Notes: generated by a model not told the origin, from the letters alone. Shown: positions 7,700 through 17,394, counted from the first letter of the stretch. The stretch is DNA of 64,000 nt from Piscinibacter sp. HJYY11 (GCF_016735515.1 NZ_JAERQZ010000001.1:4886746-4950745), one strand, 5' to 3'. Translations and numbers: made by a program.

Positions 7700-8376
7700 G
7701 GTGCCGACTTCAGCAGGTAGCCCAGCCCGCGCAGGTTGACGACCTGCGTGCCGGTGTCGGCGAGCTTCTTGCGCAGGCGGTACACCACCACCTCGATGGC
7801 TTCGAACTGCACGTCGGGCTCGCCCGGGAAGACGAGCTCGAAGAGGCGCTCCTTCGACACCGCATGCCCCGGCTTCACGAGCAGCGCGCGCAGCAGCGCG
7901 GCTTCGCGCGGGGCCAGGTCGAGCGGCACGCCGCGGAAGTAAACCGCGGCGCTCGCGTCGTCGCAGCTCAGGCCGTTGAAGGGCCGCGGGCCGGCGGAGG
8001 CAGGCGGGGCCGCCGCGTCGCTGCGGCGGGCCAGGGCGCGGATGCGCGCTTCCAGCTCGTCGAGGTCGAAGGGCTTGGGCAGGTAGTCGTCGGCCCCGGT
8101 GTCGAGGCCGAGGATGCGGTCGCCCACGGTGCCGCGCGCGGTGAGGATCAGCACCGGCGTCTTGAGCCCCGCCGCGCGCGCCTGCGACAGCACCTGCAGG
8201 CCGTCGAGGCCGGGCAGGCTCAGGTCGAGCACCACCACGTCGGGCACGCTCGCCTGCCAGCGGTCGAGCGCACGGGCGCCGTCGCCGCAGATGGTGACGC
8301 GGATGCCGCGCCGCTGGAACGCACGCTCCAGCGTGGTCTGCATGGCCGGTTGGTCTTCGACGAGAAGCAGCTTCAT
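7696..8376 (-). CDS. tctD: OmpR-family response regulator, TctD type
   Basis: A 226-aa regulator: receiver domain (1-115) with phospho-acceptor Asp51 in VVVLDLSLP and Lys in YLPKPF, then an OmpR winged-helix DNA-binding domain (about 135-222). ATG at 8376 is chosen because TAGGG lies about eight bases upstream; a GTG six bases earlier would be too close. It is the first gene of tctDE and diverges from a porin gene. OmpR-type proteins bind pairs of direct repeats about 10-11 bp apart; such repeats occur here at 8409-8426 and 10555-10572. Confidence 0.88.
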   Translation of the reverse strand: MKLLLVEDQPAMQTTLERAFQRRGIRVTICGDGARALDRWQASVPDVVVLDLSLPGLDGLQVLSQARAAGLKTPVLILTARGTVGDRILGLDTGADDYLPKPFDLDELEARIRALARRSDAAAPPASAGPRPFNGLSCDDASAAVYFRGVPLDLAPREAALLRALLVKPGHAVSKERLFELVFPGEPDVQFEAIEVVVYRLRKKLADTGTQVVNLRGLGYLLKSAP

Positions 8377-8408
8377 GTGCACACCCTAGCACTTGCCCTA
8401 GAACTTCG

Positions 8409-8426
8409 GACAGCCAGCTGACAGCC
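8409..8426 (-). promoter_or_regulatory. Candidate TctD operator, tctD-porin spacer
   Basis: On the minus strand this reads GGCTGTCAGCTGGCTGTC: two GGCTGTC units spaced 11 bp. Sixteen of 18 bases match the segment at 10555-10572 in the other divergent promoter region of this locus. Eleven-bp direct repeats suit an OmpR-family dimer. Confidence 0.5.
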
Positions 8427-8479
8427 TGGCTGACCACCATCGATGGCGCCCCTCAACGAGGAAACAACGAGGAAACGCC

Positions 8480-9511
8480 ATGACACGACAACACCTGTTT
8501 GCCCTTGCCGCGCTTGCCACCCTGGCCGACATCGCCAGCGCACAAGCTTCTTCCGTCACCCTCTTCGGCGTGGCCGACGCCGCCATCGAGCGCATCAAGG
8601 GCGCCACCTCGCTCACCCGATTGCAGTCGGGCCAGATGCACGGCTCCCGCTGGGGCCTGCGCGGCAGCGAAGACCTGGGCGGCGGCCTGCGCGCCTTCTT
8701 CCACCTGGAGCAGGGCTTCACGATCGACAACGGCCAGCTCGGCCAGGGTGGCCGCTCCTTCGGCCGCCAGGCCTTCGTGGGCCTGGGTGGCAGCTTCGGC
8801 GCCGTGCGCCTGGGCCGCCAGTACACGCCCTTCGACGACGTGGCCGGCTTGGTCGGCACCAAGACCTACGACGTGCTCAACGTGGCCCGCGCCATCGGCA
8901 TCGAGAACAACGACCGGCTCGACAACACCATCACCTACGTCACGCCCACCGTCGGCGGCTTCGTCGGCCAGCTGCAGTACAGCCTGGGCGACGAGCGCAG
9001 CACCACCGATGCCAGCAAGAACTCCAACAAGTCGTACAGCGCCGGCGGCATCTGGAAGTCGGGCGGCGCGATGCTGGCCGGGGCCTACATCAACATCATC
9101 GACATCGACGGCACCGTGGCGGGCGACCAGCGCCGCCGCGCGGCGATGCTGGTGGGCGGCTACGACTTCGGGTCGGTGCGCTTCAACGTCTACGGGCACG
9201 GCCAGGGCATGGGCACTGCTGAGCGCAAGCGCATCGTCGGCGGCAACGTGGCGGCACCGATGGGCGCGTTCATCCCGTCGATCGGCTTCGCGATGGTGAA
9301 GAACGCGACCGGCTCTGCGGCCGACGACGACGCGAAGATCGTCACGCTGCAGGCACGCTACGACCTCACGCGCCGCACCTGGCTCTACGGCAACTTGACG
9401 GCGGTGTCGAACGACGGCTCGGCCAGCACCGGCGCCAACCTCGGCTTCAACAGCCCGGTGCGCGGCGACACCTCCAACGGCATCCAGTTCGGCGTGCGGC
9501 ACGCGTTCTGA
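8480..9511 (+). CDS. Gram-negative trimeric porin
   Basis: A 343-aa outer-membrane porin of the Burkholderiales Porin_4 kind: signal peptide of about 21 residues (cut after IASA), then SSVTLFGVADAAIE, SRWGLRGSEDLGGGL and AFFHLEQGF, alternating beta-strand pattern throughout, and a C-terminal phenylalanine for outer-membrane assembly. GAGGAAAC precedes the ATG. It diverges from tctDE and shares the spacer with the repeat at 8409-8426, so it probably admits the same substrate that TctD/TctE senses. Confidence 0.9.
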   Translation: MTRQHLFALAALATLADIASAQASSVTLFGVADAAIERIKGATSLTRLQSGQMHGSRWGLRGSEDLGGGLRAFFHLEQGFTIDNGQLGQGGRSFGRQAFVGLGGSFGAVRLGRQYTPFDDVAGLVGTKTYDVLNVARAIGIENNDRLDNTITYVTPTVGGFVGQLQYSLGDERSTTDASKNSNKSYSAGGIWKSGGAMLAGAYINIIDIDGTVAGDQRRRAAMLVGGYDFGSVRFNVYGHGQGMGTAERKRIVGGNVAAPMGAFIPSIGFAMVKNATGSAADDDAKIVTLQARYDLTRRTWLYGNLTAVSNDGSASTGANLGFNSPVRGDTSNGIQFGVRHAF

Positions 9512-9531
9512 AGACCCGGCCTGCCGCCGCC

Positions 9532-10512
9532 TCATCCCTTGAGCTTGAGCAGGTGGGTGATGGCGGTGGCGATGCCGCTCTCGAACTGGATGAAGTTCGC
9601 GAACTCGCTGCCGTAGAGCGGCGAGCCGACCCAGTTGTTCTCCAGCAGCGACTGGCGCCAGCCGTTCGATTCGACGGTGGCCGCCACCAGCTTGCGCAAG
9701 GCCTCGCGCTGCGGGTCCGCAAGACCGGCCGCGGCGAACACGGCGCGCCAGTTGGCGAGCTCGGTGTCCACGCCCTGCTCACGCAGTGAGGGGATGCCGA
9801 AGAGCGCGCGCCGCGACGACATCGCCAGCGCGCGCAAGCTCTTGCTTTCGATGCTCGACTTGAATTCGCTGTAGCCCGAGATCGCCACGTGCGCCTTGCC
9901 CGATTGCACGAGCGCGATGGCTTCCTTGCCGCTGGAGGTGGGCACGTAGGTGAGCTGGCGCGTGTCGAGCCGCAGCGAGCGCAGCAGCATCGCGGCCAGC
10001 ATGTGGTCGACGCCGCCGGCGGAGCCGCCGGTGAAGGTGATGCTGCCCACCTGGTGCTCGAGGCGGCGCGTGAGGTCGGGCAACGAGCCGAGCATGCGGT
10101 CGTCCTGCGCGACGCAGAGCACCAGGTAGTCGCTCGTGAGCCGCGCCACCGGGGTGAGCTGCTGCAGCGCGTCGGAGCGCTCGAGCGCGAGCGCGCCCAG
10201 CATCACGAGACCGCCGACGAAGAGGCAGGCCGGGTCGCCGGCGTGGCGCTGCTGGAAGTCGGCCAAGCCGACGGTGCCGCCCTTGCCGCCCTTGTTCTCG
10301 TAGCTCAGCTGGCCCACGAGGCCTGCTGCCTGCATGGCGGCGCCGAGGTGGCGGCCCGTCTGGTCCCACCCGCCGCCGGTGCCGGCAGGGATGTAGACCT
10401 TGAGCCTGGGGAAGAGCTGCGCCTGCGGGCGCGATGGCCTCGCCTGCGCCCATGCAGCCGCGGGCAGGCCCGCAGCGCCAAGCGCAAGGAGGCAAGAGCG
10501 TCGTCTCAGCAT
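9532..10512 (-). CDS. tctC: TctC-family receptor 1 (solo)
   Basis: A 326-aa periplasmic binding receptor of the tripartite tricarboxylate transporter family (Bug/TctC). Signal peptide ends near AAWAQA, followed by LKVYIPAGTGGGWDQTGR, ENKGGKGGTVG and a SGYSEF motif as in the second receptor. The ATG at 10512 has GGAG seven bases upstream and starts a good signal peptide (MLRRRSCLLALG); earlier ATG codons lack a site. It is divergent from tctCBA and tail to tail with the porin. It has no membrane partners of its own and could feed the neighbouring TctBA or act in sensing. Confidence 0.88.
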   Translation of the reverse strand: MLRRRSCLLALGAAGLPAAAWAQARPSRPQAQLFPRLKVYIPAGTGGGWDQTGRHLGAAMQAAGLVGQLSYENKGGKGGTVGLADFQQRHAGDPACLFVGGLVMLGALALERSDALQQLTPVARLTSDYLVLCVAQDDRMLGSLPDLTRRLEHQVGSITFTGGSAGGVDHMLAAMLLRSLRLDTRQLTYVPTSSGKEAIALVQSGKAHVAISGYSEFKSSIESKSLRALAMSSRRALFGIPSLREQGVDTELANWRAVFAAAGLADPQREALRKLVAATVESNGWRQSLLENNWVGSPLYGSEFANFIQFESGIATAITHLLKLKG

Positions 10513-10554
10513 CACGGGCTCCATCGGTGGGGAGGAGCCCATGCTCGCGAGCGG

Positions 10555-10572
10555 CGCTGTCAGCCGGCTGTC
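10555..10572 (+). promoter_or_regulatory. Candidate TctD operator, tctC1-tctC2 spacer
   Basis: CGCTGTCAGCCGGCTGTC: direct GCTGTC repeats spaced 11 bp, 16 of 18 bases identical to 8409-8426 read on the minus strand. It lies between the two divergent receptor genes. Confidence 0.5.
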
Positions 10573-10632
10573 ACCTCGCCGCGGGGAAACCCGCTGCAGC
10601 GCACTAGCGTTTACACCAAGGCCGCTGAAAGT

Positions 10633-10642
10633 CGGCTGACAG
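10633..10642 (-). promoter_or_regulatory. Third copy of the TctD-like motif (half)
   Basis: On the minus strand this reads CTGTCAGCCG, identical to 10557-10566 in the neighbouring site. It lies about 50 bp upstream of the second tctC gene and is followed by another GCTGTC on the plus strand at 10647-10652. Confidence 0.4.
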
Positions 10643-10688
10643 TTCCGCTGTCGACCATGTGTTCATTCTTCTCTTCAGGAGGCATCAC

Positions 10689-11648
10689 ATGCGTCGAGAC
10701 ACTTTCCTCAGATCGATGGTCGCCCTGGCCGCCGCCGGCAGCCTGCCCGGCGTGGCGCGCGCGAGCGTCAACCTCAAGATGATGATTCCCGCCAACCCGG
10801 GCGGCGGCTGGGACCTGACCGGCCGCGCGCTCGGCAAGGCCCTGCAAGACGCCGGCGTGGCGGCCACCGTGACCTTCGAGAACAAGGGCGGTGCTGCCGG
10901 GGCACTGGGCCTCGCGCAGTTCGTCAATGCCAACAAGGGCGACCCGAACGCGCTGATGGTGATGGGCGCGGTGATGCTGGGCGGCATCATCACCGGCAAG
11001 CCGCCGGTCTCCATCACCCAGGCCACGCCGATCGCGCGCATGACGACCGAGTACAACGTCTTCGTGCTGCCGGCCGATTCGCCGCTGAAGACCATGAAGG
11101 ACGTGGTCGAGCAGATGAAGCGCGACCCGGGCAGCGTGAAGTGGGGCGGCGGCTCGCGCGGCTCCACCGAGCACATCGCGGCCGCGATGATCGCGCGCGA
11201 GGTGGGCGTCGACCCGGCACGCATCAACTACGTGCCCTTCCGCGGCGGCGGCGAGGCGGTGGCCGCCATCCTGGGCGGCAACGTCACGGTGGGGGGCAGC
11301 GGCTACAGCGAGTTCGCGCAGTACATCGAGAGCGGCAAGATGCGCGCGGTCGGTGTCACCGCACCGGCGCGCGTGAAAGGCCTCAACGTGGCCACGCTCA
11401 AGGAGCAGGGCATCAACGTCGAGATCGGCAACTGGCGCGGCGTGTACGCAGCGCCCGGCATCACACCCGAGCAGCGCAAGGCGCTGACCGAGATGGTGCT
11501 CAAGGCGCTCAAGTCCAAGGCCTGGGCCGAGTCGCTCGACAAGAACGGGTGGACGTCGGCCGTGCTGGCCGGTGCGGAGTTCGAAGCCTTCGTGGAGCGC
11601 GACTTCGCGGCCCTGCGGGCCACCATGGTCAAGGCGGGCATGGTGTGA
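10689..11648 (+). CDS. tctC: TctC-family receptor 2 of the tctCBA operon
   Basis: A 319-aa periplasmic receptor with signal peptide (cut near GVARA), LKMMIPANPGGGWDLTGR, FENKGGAAGALGLAQF and GGSGYSEF. It captures a tricarboxylate or related acid and delivers it to TctA/TctB. AGGAGG at 10678-10683 decides the ATG at 10689. It heads tctCBA and is clearly related to the divergent receptor 1. Substrate cannot be told from sequence. Confidence 0.93.
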   Translation: MRRDTFLRSMVALAAAGSLPGVARASVNLKMMIPANPGGGWDLTGRALGKALQDAGVAATVTFENKGGAAGALGLAQFVNANKGDPNALMVMGAVMLGGIITGKPPVSITQATPIARMTTEYNVFVLPADSPLKTMKDVVEQMKRDPGSVKWGGGSRGSTEHIAAAMIAREVGVDPARINYVPFRGGGEAVAAILGGNVTVGGSGYSEFAQYIESGKMRAVGVTAPARVKGLNVATLKEQGINVEIGNWRGVYAAPGITPEQRKALTEMVLKALKSKAWAESLDKNGWTSAVLAGAEFEAFVERDFAALRATMVKAGMV

Positions 11649-12175
11649 GCGCCGCGATGTCGGATCTCTCTTGGCGCGGCCAGCCCGGCCAGCTGCTGCT
11701 GATCGGGCTGGGCATTGCCACCGTGGGCGGCGCGATCGCCCTAGGTGCCTGCTTCATCCCCGGGTCGGCGGGCTATGCGGGTGTCGGCCCCAACTTCCTC
11801 CCGTGGCTCGTGGCCGTGGTGCTGATGCTGTGTGGCGGCCTGCTCGCCTGGCAGGTGCGCCACGGCGGCTGGCGCGACGTGGAAGCGCCGTCGGGCGCGG
11901 CGCGCGGCGACTGGCGCGCCTTCGCCTGGGTCGGCGCTGCGGTGCTGGCCAACGCCGCGCTCATCACCACGCTCGGCTTCGTGCTGAGCTGCGCGCTGTG
12001 CTTCGCGATGGCCGTGCGCGGCTTGCGCCAGTCCGAAGGGCGGCCGGCCGGGTCGTGGCGGCAGGCGCTCGTCGACCTGGGCACGGGCCTGGCGATCTCG
12101 GCGCCGGTGTTCTGGCTCTTCCGCGGGCTGCTCGCCATCCACCTTCCCGCACTGCTGCCGCAGGGCTGGCTCTGA
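11645..12175 (+). CDS. tctB: Tripartite tricarboxylate transporter small membrane subunit TctB
   Basis: A 176-aa membrane protein with four hydrophobic segments, the usual size and layout for TctB. The GTG at 11645 overlaps the tctC stop and has AAGGCGGG about eight bases upstream; an ATG at 11657 is the alternative but has no ribosome site. It sits between tctC and tctA and completes the transporter with them. Confidence 0.85.
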   Translation: MSAAMSDLSWRGQPGQLLLIGLGIATVGGAIALGACFIPGSAGYAGVGPNFLPWLVAVVLMLCGGLLAWQVRHGGWRDVEAPSGAARGDWRAFAWVGAAVLANAALITTLGFVLSCALCFAMAVRGLRQSEGRPAGSWRQALVDLGTGLAISAPVFWLFRGLLAIHLPALLPQGWL

Positions 12176-12196
12176 GGTTTTCTTTCTCCGAAGTAC

Positions 12197-13702
12197 ATGG
12201 ACATCTGGAACCAGCTCCTCGCCGGCTTCGCCTCGGCCGGCACGCCGATCAACCTCTTGTGGGCCTTCGTCGGCTGCGCACTCGGCACGGCCATCGGCGT
12301 GCTACCGGGCCTCGGCCCGGCGGTCACGGTGGCCATGCTGCTGCCCATCACCACGCAGGTCGAGCCCACCGCGTCGATGATCTTCTTCGCCGGCATCTAC
12401 TACGGCGCGATGTACGGCGGCTCGACCACCTCGATCCTGCTCAACACCCCGGGCGAGACCGGCACGATGGTGACCGCGCTCGAAGGCTTCAAGATGGCCA
12501 AGAGCGGCCGCGCCGGCGCGGCGCTCGCCACCGCGGCCATCGGCTCCTTCGTGGCCGGCACGCTGGCGACCGTGATGGTCACGCTCTTCTCGCCCTTCGT
12601 CGCCGACTTCGCGGTGAAGCTCGGGCCGCCCGAGTACTTCTGCCTGATGCTGCTCGCCTTCACGACCGTGGGCGCGGTGCTGGGCAAGAGTGCGCTGCGC
12701 GGCATCACCGCGCTCTTCCTCGGGCTGGCCCTCGGCCTCATCGGCCTCGACCAGATCACGGGCCAGGTGCGCTACACCGGCGGCGTGCCGGAGTTCCTCG
12801 ACGGCATCGAGGTGGTGTTGATCGCGGTGGGCCTCTTCGCGGTGGGCGAGACGCTCTACACCGTGCTCTACGAAGGGCGCAGCGAACCATCGCTCAACCG
12901 CATGAACCGTGTGCACATGACGCGTGCGGAGTGGAAGCGCTCCTGGCCGGCGTGGCTGCGCGGCACGGCGATCGGCTTCCCGTTCGGCGTGGTGCCGGCC
13001 GGTGGCTCGGAGATCCCCACCTTCCTCAGCTACGCCACCGAGCGCAAGCTGTCGAAGGCGCAGGGGGAGTTCGGCACCACCGGCGCGATCGAAGGCGTGG
13101 CCGGCCCTGAAGCGGCGAACAACTCGGCGGTGACGGCCACGCTCGTGCCGCTGCTCACGCTGGGCATCCCGACCTCGGTGACGGCCGCGATCCTCTTGAG
13201 TGCCTTGCAGAACTACGGCATCCAGGCCGGGCCGCAGCTCTTCCAGACCTCGTCGGCACTCGTGTGGGCACTCATCGCCTCGCTCTACATCGGCAACGTG
13301 ATGCTGCTGGTGCTCAACCTGCCGCTGGTCGGGCTCTGGGTGAAGCTGCTCAAGATCCCGCGCCCGCAGCTCTACGCCGGCATCCTCGTCTTCGCGACCG
13401 TGGGCGTGTATGGCATGCGCCAGAGTGCGTTCGACCTCGTGCTCATGTTCGGCGTGGGCCTGGCCGGCGTGCTGATGCGGCGCTTCGACTTTCCCACCGC
13501 GCCGGTCATCGTCGGCATGATCCTCGGCCCGCTGGCCGAAGCGCAGATGCGCAACGCGCTGTCGATCGGCGAGGGGCATTGGTCGGTGTTCGTGCAGCGC
13601 CCGATGTCGATGGCGCTGCTGGCCTGCGTGGCGGCGGTGCTGGTGCTGCCTGCGCTCGGCCGGTGGGCACGCCGCCGGGCCTGGTCGCCCAGGCCGGCGT
13701 GA
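12197..13702 (+). CDS. tctA: Tripartite tricarboxylate transporter large membrane subunit TctA
   Basis: A 501-aa polytopic protein (about 11-12 hydrophobic segments). TctA family motifs: [19 protein letters not shown] near residue 35, [21 protein letters not shown] near 75 and a second half with [13 protein letters not shown] and LTLGIPTSV. It imports the acid presented by TctC using the ion gradient. It is the last gene of tctCBA and ends four bases from the carboxylase gene coming the other way. Confidence 0.95.
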   Translation: MDIWNQLLAGFASAGTPINLLWAFVGCALGTAIGVLPGLGPAVTVAMLLPITTQVEPTASMIFFAGIYYGAMYGGSTTSILLNTPGETGTMVTALEGFKMAKSGRAGAALATAAIGSFVAGTLATVMVTLFSPFVADFAVKLGPPEYFCLMLLAFTTVGAVLGKSALRGITALFLGLALGLIGLDQITGQVRYTGGVPEFLDGIEVVLIAVGLFAVGETLYTVLYEGRSEPSLNRMNRVHMTRAEWKRSWPAWLRGTAIGFPFGVVPAGGSEIPTFLSYATERKLSKAQGEFGTTGAIEGVAGPEAANNSAVTATLVPLLTLGIPTSVTAAILLSALQNYGIQAGPQLFQTSSALVWALIASLYIGNVMLLVLNLPLVGLWVKLLKIPRPQLYAGILVFATVGVYGMRQSAFDLVLMFGVGLAGVLMRRFDFPTAPVIVGMILGPLAEAQMRNALSIGEGHWSVFVQRPMSMALLACVAAVLVLPALGRWARRRAWSPRPA

Positions 13703-13705
13703 ACC

Positions 13706-16700
13706 TCACGCGGCGTCGATGACCATCACGTACTGCCCCGCCCGCACCGGCGAGCCGGGCTGCACGCGCAGCTCGCGCACGACGCCGTCGCAGGGGGAGG
13801 GCAGCAGGATCTCCATCTTCATCGACTCCAGCACCGCGAGCACCTGGCCCGCCTCGACCTTCTGGCCCACACGGACCTGAAGCTGCCACAGGTTGCCGGC
13901 GATGAAGCTCTCGACGCCATGTTGCCCCGGCTGCAGCGGCGCTTGCTCGTCGTCGGCCGCGGCACTCTCCTGGCTCTCGAAATGCGCCTGGCCGGAGGCG
14001 ATCCAGCGCTCGCGTTCGGCGTGGAAACCGGCCTGCTGCTGCGCACGGAAGGCCGCGATGCCTTCGGCCTCGCGCGCGAGGAAGCCTTGGTACTCGGCGA
14101 GGTCGAGCTCGGTGGTCTCGATGCGCAGGGGGTAGCGGCCGAGCGGGAAGTCGCGGCGGATGCGCAGCAGCTCCTCGGCCGACACCGGATGGAAGCGGAT
14201 CTGGTCGAAGAAGCGCAGCAGCCACGGCTTGCCGCCGAAGGCGCCGTCGTGGCGGTAGCGGTTCCACATCTGCAGCGTGCGGCCGACGAACTGGTAGCCG
14301 CCCGGGCCTTCCATGCCGTAGACGCAGAGGTAGGCGCCGCCGATGCCCACCGAGTTCTCGGCCGTCCAGGTGCGGGCCGGGTTGTACTTGGTGGTGACGA
14401 GCCGGTGCCGCGGGTCGAGCGGCGTGGCGACCGGCGCGCCGAGGTAGACGTCGCCCAGGCCCATCACCAGGTAGCTGGCCTCGAAGACGGTGCGTTGCAC
14501 GGCGTCGAGGTCGGGCAGGTCGTTGATGCGGCGGATGAACTCGAGGTTGCTCGGGCACCAGGGCGCGTCCTTGCGCACGGTGGTCATGTACTTCTGGATC
14601 GCGAGCTGGCAGGCCGGGTCGTCCCACGAGAGCGGCAGGTGCACGATGCGCGAGGGCAGCGTGAGCCTGCCCGCGTTGCAGATGCCTTCCCAGCCGCCGG
14701 CGATGGTCTCCAGCAGCTGCGCGAGCGGCAGTTGCTCGGGGCGGTAGTGGACCTGCAGCGAACGGATGCCCGGCGTGAGGTCGATCACGCCCGGGAGCGC
14801 CGCGGCCTCCAGCGTCTGCATCAGCGCGTGGGCGCGGAAGCGCAGCACCAGGTCGAGCTCGGGCGCGCCGATCTCGATCAGGAGGTGGGTGTCGCCGGAC
14901 AGGCGGGCCACGAGGCGGCGGTCGGCCTCGCCGATGTCGAGCACGATCGGTGACGACAACGGGGCCGGCGACCACGCCACGGGCACCTCGGCCAGCGTGT
15001 CGATCTCCTCGCGGCGCGCCTGTGCCAGCCGGCGCGCGGTCGGCATGTCGACCGGCACGAAGCGCACCCGGTCGCCGGCCTTGAGCTGGCCGAGATGCCA
15101 CAGGTCGGCTTCGATCACCGTCACCGGGCAGACGAAGCCGCCAAGGCTCGGGCCATCGGGGCCGAGGATGACCGGCATGTCGCCGGTGAAGTCGACCGCG
15201 CCGACGGCATAGGGGTTGTCGTGGATGTTCGACGGGTGCAGGCCGGCCTCGCCGCCGCTGTCGCGTGCCCATTCGGGCTTGGGGCCGATCAGGCGCACGC
15301 CGGTGCGGCTGGAGTTGAAGTGCACCTCCCACTCGGCGGCGAAGAAGGTGTCGATGTAGGCGGGGGTGAAGTACTCGGGCGCACCGTGCGGGCCGTAGAG
15401 CACGCGCAACTCGCGCACCGGGGCGAGTGTGGTGCGCAGGGCGGCGGGCAGGCTCGCGCCGGTCGTGTCATCGCCCGGCGCGCTCAGGTGCAGCACGTCG
15501 CCGGCGCGCAGCGCACGGCCCACGTGGCCGCCGAACTGGCCGAGCGTGAACGTGCTCTTGGAGCCGAGGTAGTCGGGCACCTGCAGGCCGCCGCGCAGAG
15601 CGAGGTAGCTGCGCGCACCGGCCTGCGTGGTGCTGCCCAGGCGCAGCGTGGCGCCGGCGGGGACCGCGAACACGGTGTCCATCGGTTGCGCCATTCCATC
15701 GAGCGTGATCGACATGGCCGCGCCGGTCACCACGGCCACGGCGGCGGTGTTGAAGCGCAGCGTGGGGCCGTTCATCGTGATCTCAAGCGCCGCGGCGCCG
15801 GGGGCATTGCCCAGCAGGCGGTTGCCCAGGCGCAGCGCGCGGTCGTCCATCGGGCCCGAGGGTGGCACGCCCACCGCCCAGTGGCCCAGGCGACTCGGCC
15901 AGTCCTGCACCGTGGTCTGCGTGCCGCCGGCGAGCACCTCGACCGTGTCGGCGCGGTAGGCCAGGCCTTCGAGGCAACGTGTCCACGGCGAGCCGCTGGC
16001 GAACGGTGTGTCGGCGAGGATCTGCCGCAGGTAGCCGCGGTTGGTCTCCACGCCGTAGAGCTGTGTGTCGGCCAGCGCCTTGTCCAGTCTCGCTTTGGCC
16101 TCGTCGCGCGTGGGCGCCCACGCGATGAGCTTGGCGATCATCGGGTCGAAGAAGGGCGGGATCTCGCAGCCGGCTTCGACCCAGGTGTCGATGCGCAATT
16201 CGCGGCCCTGCCCGGGTGGGAACTGCGCCTGCGTCAGCGTGCCGGGCGAGGGCTGGAAGTTGCGGCCCGGGTCTTCGGCATAGAGGCGGGCCTGGATCGC
16301 ATGGCCGCTAGGTGTGAGCGGCTTCATCAACGAGGCGAGCGGCGGCAGGTCGCCGGCGGCGAGCTCGACCATCCAGCGCACGAGGTCGACGCCCCACACC
16401 TGCTCGGTCACGCCGTGCTCCACCTGCAGCCGCGTGTTGACCTCCAGGAAGTAGAAGCGCGAGGCTTCGCTGTCGTAGACGAACTCGACCGTGCCCGCGC
16501 TGCGGTAGCTCACCGCCTTGCCGAGCGTGATGGCGGCGGCGCAGAGCTGCTCGGCCATGCCGGCGGGGAGGTTGGGCGCAGGGGTTTCTTCCAGCACCTT
16601 CTGGTTGCGCCGTTGCACCGAGCAGTCGCGCACGCCGAGGGCGATGACCTCGCCACGGCCGTCGCCGAAGATCTGCACTTCGAGGTGGCGGGCGCGCTGG

Positions 16701-17305
16701 ATGTACTTCTCGATGAAGACACCCGAGTCGCTGAAGTTGCTCTGCCCGAGGTGGCGCACCGCCTCGAAGGCCTCCGAGAGTTCGCGCGCATCGCGGCACA
16801 CGCGCATGCCGATGCCGCCGCCGCCGGCGGTGCTCTTGAGCATCACCGGGTAGCCCACCTGTTCGGCCGCCGCCAGGGCCGCGGCCACGTCGTCCAGCAG
16901 CTCGGTGCCTTCGAGCAGCGGCACACCGTGCTGCTTGGCGATGGCGCGCGCCGTGTGCTTGAGGCCGAACACCCGCAGTTGCTCGGGCGTGGGCCCGACG
17001 AAGACGATGCCGGCGGCTTCGCAGGCCTCGGCAAACGCCGCGTTCTCGGACAGGAAGCCATAGCCCGGGTGGATGGCCTGCGCGCCGCTCTCGCGCGCGG
17101 CGGCGAGGATCTTCTCGACCACGAGGTAGGTCTGCGCGGCCGGCCCGTCGCCCAGGCTCAGGGCCTGGTCGGCTTGCGCGATGTGCAGGCTGGCCGCATC
17201 GGCCTCGGAGAACACCGCCACGCCCTGCACGCCGAGCGTGCGCAAGGTGCGCAGGATGCGGCAGGCAATCGCGCCGCGGTTGGCAATCAGCAGCTTGTCG
17301 AACAT
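13706..17305 (-). CDS. uca: Guanidine/urea carboxylase (biotin-dependent)
   Basis: A 1199-aa multidomain enzyme. Order: biotin carboxylase (1-450; ANRGAIACRI, ATP-grasp KSTAGGGGIGM, EVNTRLQVEHGVTE), carboxyltransferase halves related to the PxpC- and PxpB-like proteins (about 470-770 and 790-1080), and a C-terminal biotinyl domain with Lys1163 in ESMKME. Enzymes in operons with the two DUF1989-like proteins and a guanidine-I riboswitch carboxylate guanidine rather than urea (established for this family). The riboswitch at 21.6 kb makes guanidine the likely substrate here. GAAGGA precedes the ATG. No allophanate hydrolase follows; the gene ends against tctA. Confidence 0.93.
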   Translation of the reverse strand: MFDKLLIANRGAIACRILRTLRTLGVQGVAVFSEADAASLHIAQADQALSLGDGPAAQTYLVVEKILAAARESGAQAIHPGYGFLSENAAFAEACEAAGIVFVGPTPEQLRVFGLKHTARAIAKQHGVPLLEGTELLDDVAAALAAAEQVGYPVMLKSTAGGGGIGMRVCRDARELSEAFEAVRHLGQSNFSDSGVFIEKYIQRARHLEVQIFGDGRGEVIALGVRDCSVQRRNQKVLEETPAPNLPAGMAEQLCAAAITLGKAVSYRSAGTVEFVYDSEASRFYFLEVNTRLQVEHGVTEQVWGVDLVRWMVELAAGDLPPLASLMKPLTPSGHAIQARLYAEDPGRNFQPSPGTLTQAQFPPGQGRELRIDTWVEAGCEIPPFFDPMIAKLIAWAPTRDEAKARLDKALADTQLYGVETNRGYLRQILADTPFASGSPWTRCLEGLAYRADTVEVLAGGTQTTVQDWPSRLGHWAVGVPPSGPMDDRALRLGNRLLGNAPGAAALEITMNGPTLRFNTAAVAVVTGAAMSITLDGMAQPMDTVFAVPAGATLRLGSTTQAGARSYLALRGGLQVPDYLGSKSTFTLGQFGGHVGRALRAGDVLHLSAPGDDTTGASLPAALRTTLAPVRELRVLYGPHGAPEYFTPAYIDTFFAAEWEVHFNSSRTGVRLIGPKPEWARDSGGEAGLHPSNIHDNPYAVGAVDFTGDMPVILGPDGPSLGGFVCPVTVIEADLWHLGQLKAGDRVRFVPVDMPTARRLAQARREEIDTLAEVPVAWSPAPLSSPIVLDIGEADRRLVARLSGDTHLLIEIGAPELDLVLRFRAHALMQTLEAAALPGVIDLTPGIRSLQVHYRPEQLPLAQLLETIAGGWEGICNAGRLTLPSRIVHLPLSWDDPACQLAIQKYMTTVRKDAPWCPSNLEFIRRINDLPDLDAVQRTVFEASYLVMGLGDVYLGAPVATPLDPRHRLVTTKYNPARTWTAENSVGIGGAYLCVYGMEGPGGYQFVGRTLQMWNRYRHDGAFGGKPWLLRFFDQIRFHPVSAEELLRIRRDFPLGRYPLRIETTELDLAEYQGFLAREAEGIAAFRAQQQAGFHAERERWIASGQAHFESQESAAADDEQAPLQPGQHGVESFIAGNLWQLQVRVGQKVEAGQVLAVLESMKMEILLPSPCDGVVRELRVQPGSPVRAGQYVMVIDAA

Positions 17306-17394
17306 TCGAGCGTCCTTCGATCAGGTGCGGGCCGTCCCGCCATGAAGGTGGCGCGCCGCGGTCGTCCGCGGCGGGTGTGGTCGGGGTCTGCGTC

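Noticed and set aside
6281..8440. A 719-codon open frame seeming to fuse the response regulator to the kinase
   Set aside because: The upstream part is a shadow phase of tctD; the kinase starts at GTG 7699 overlapping the tctD stop.
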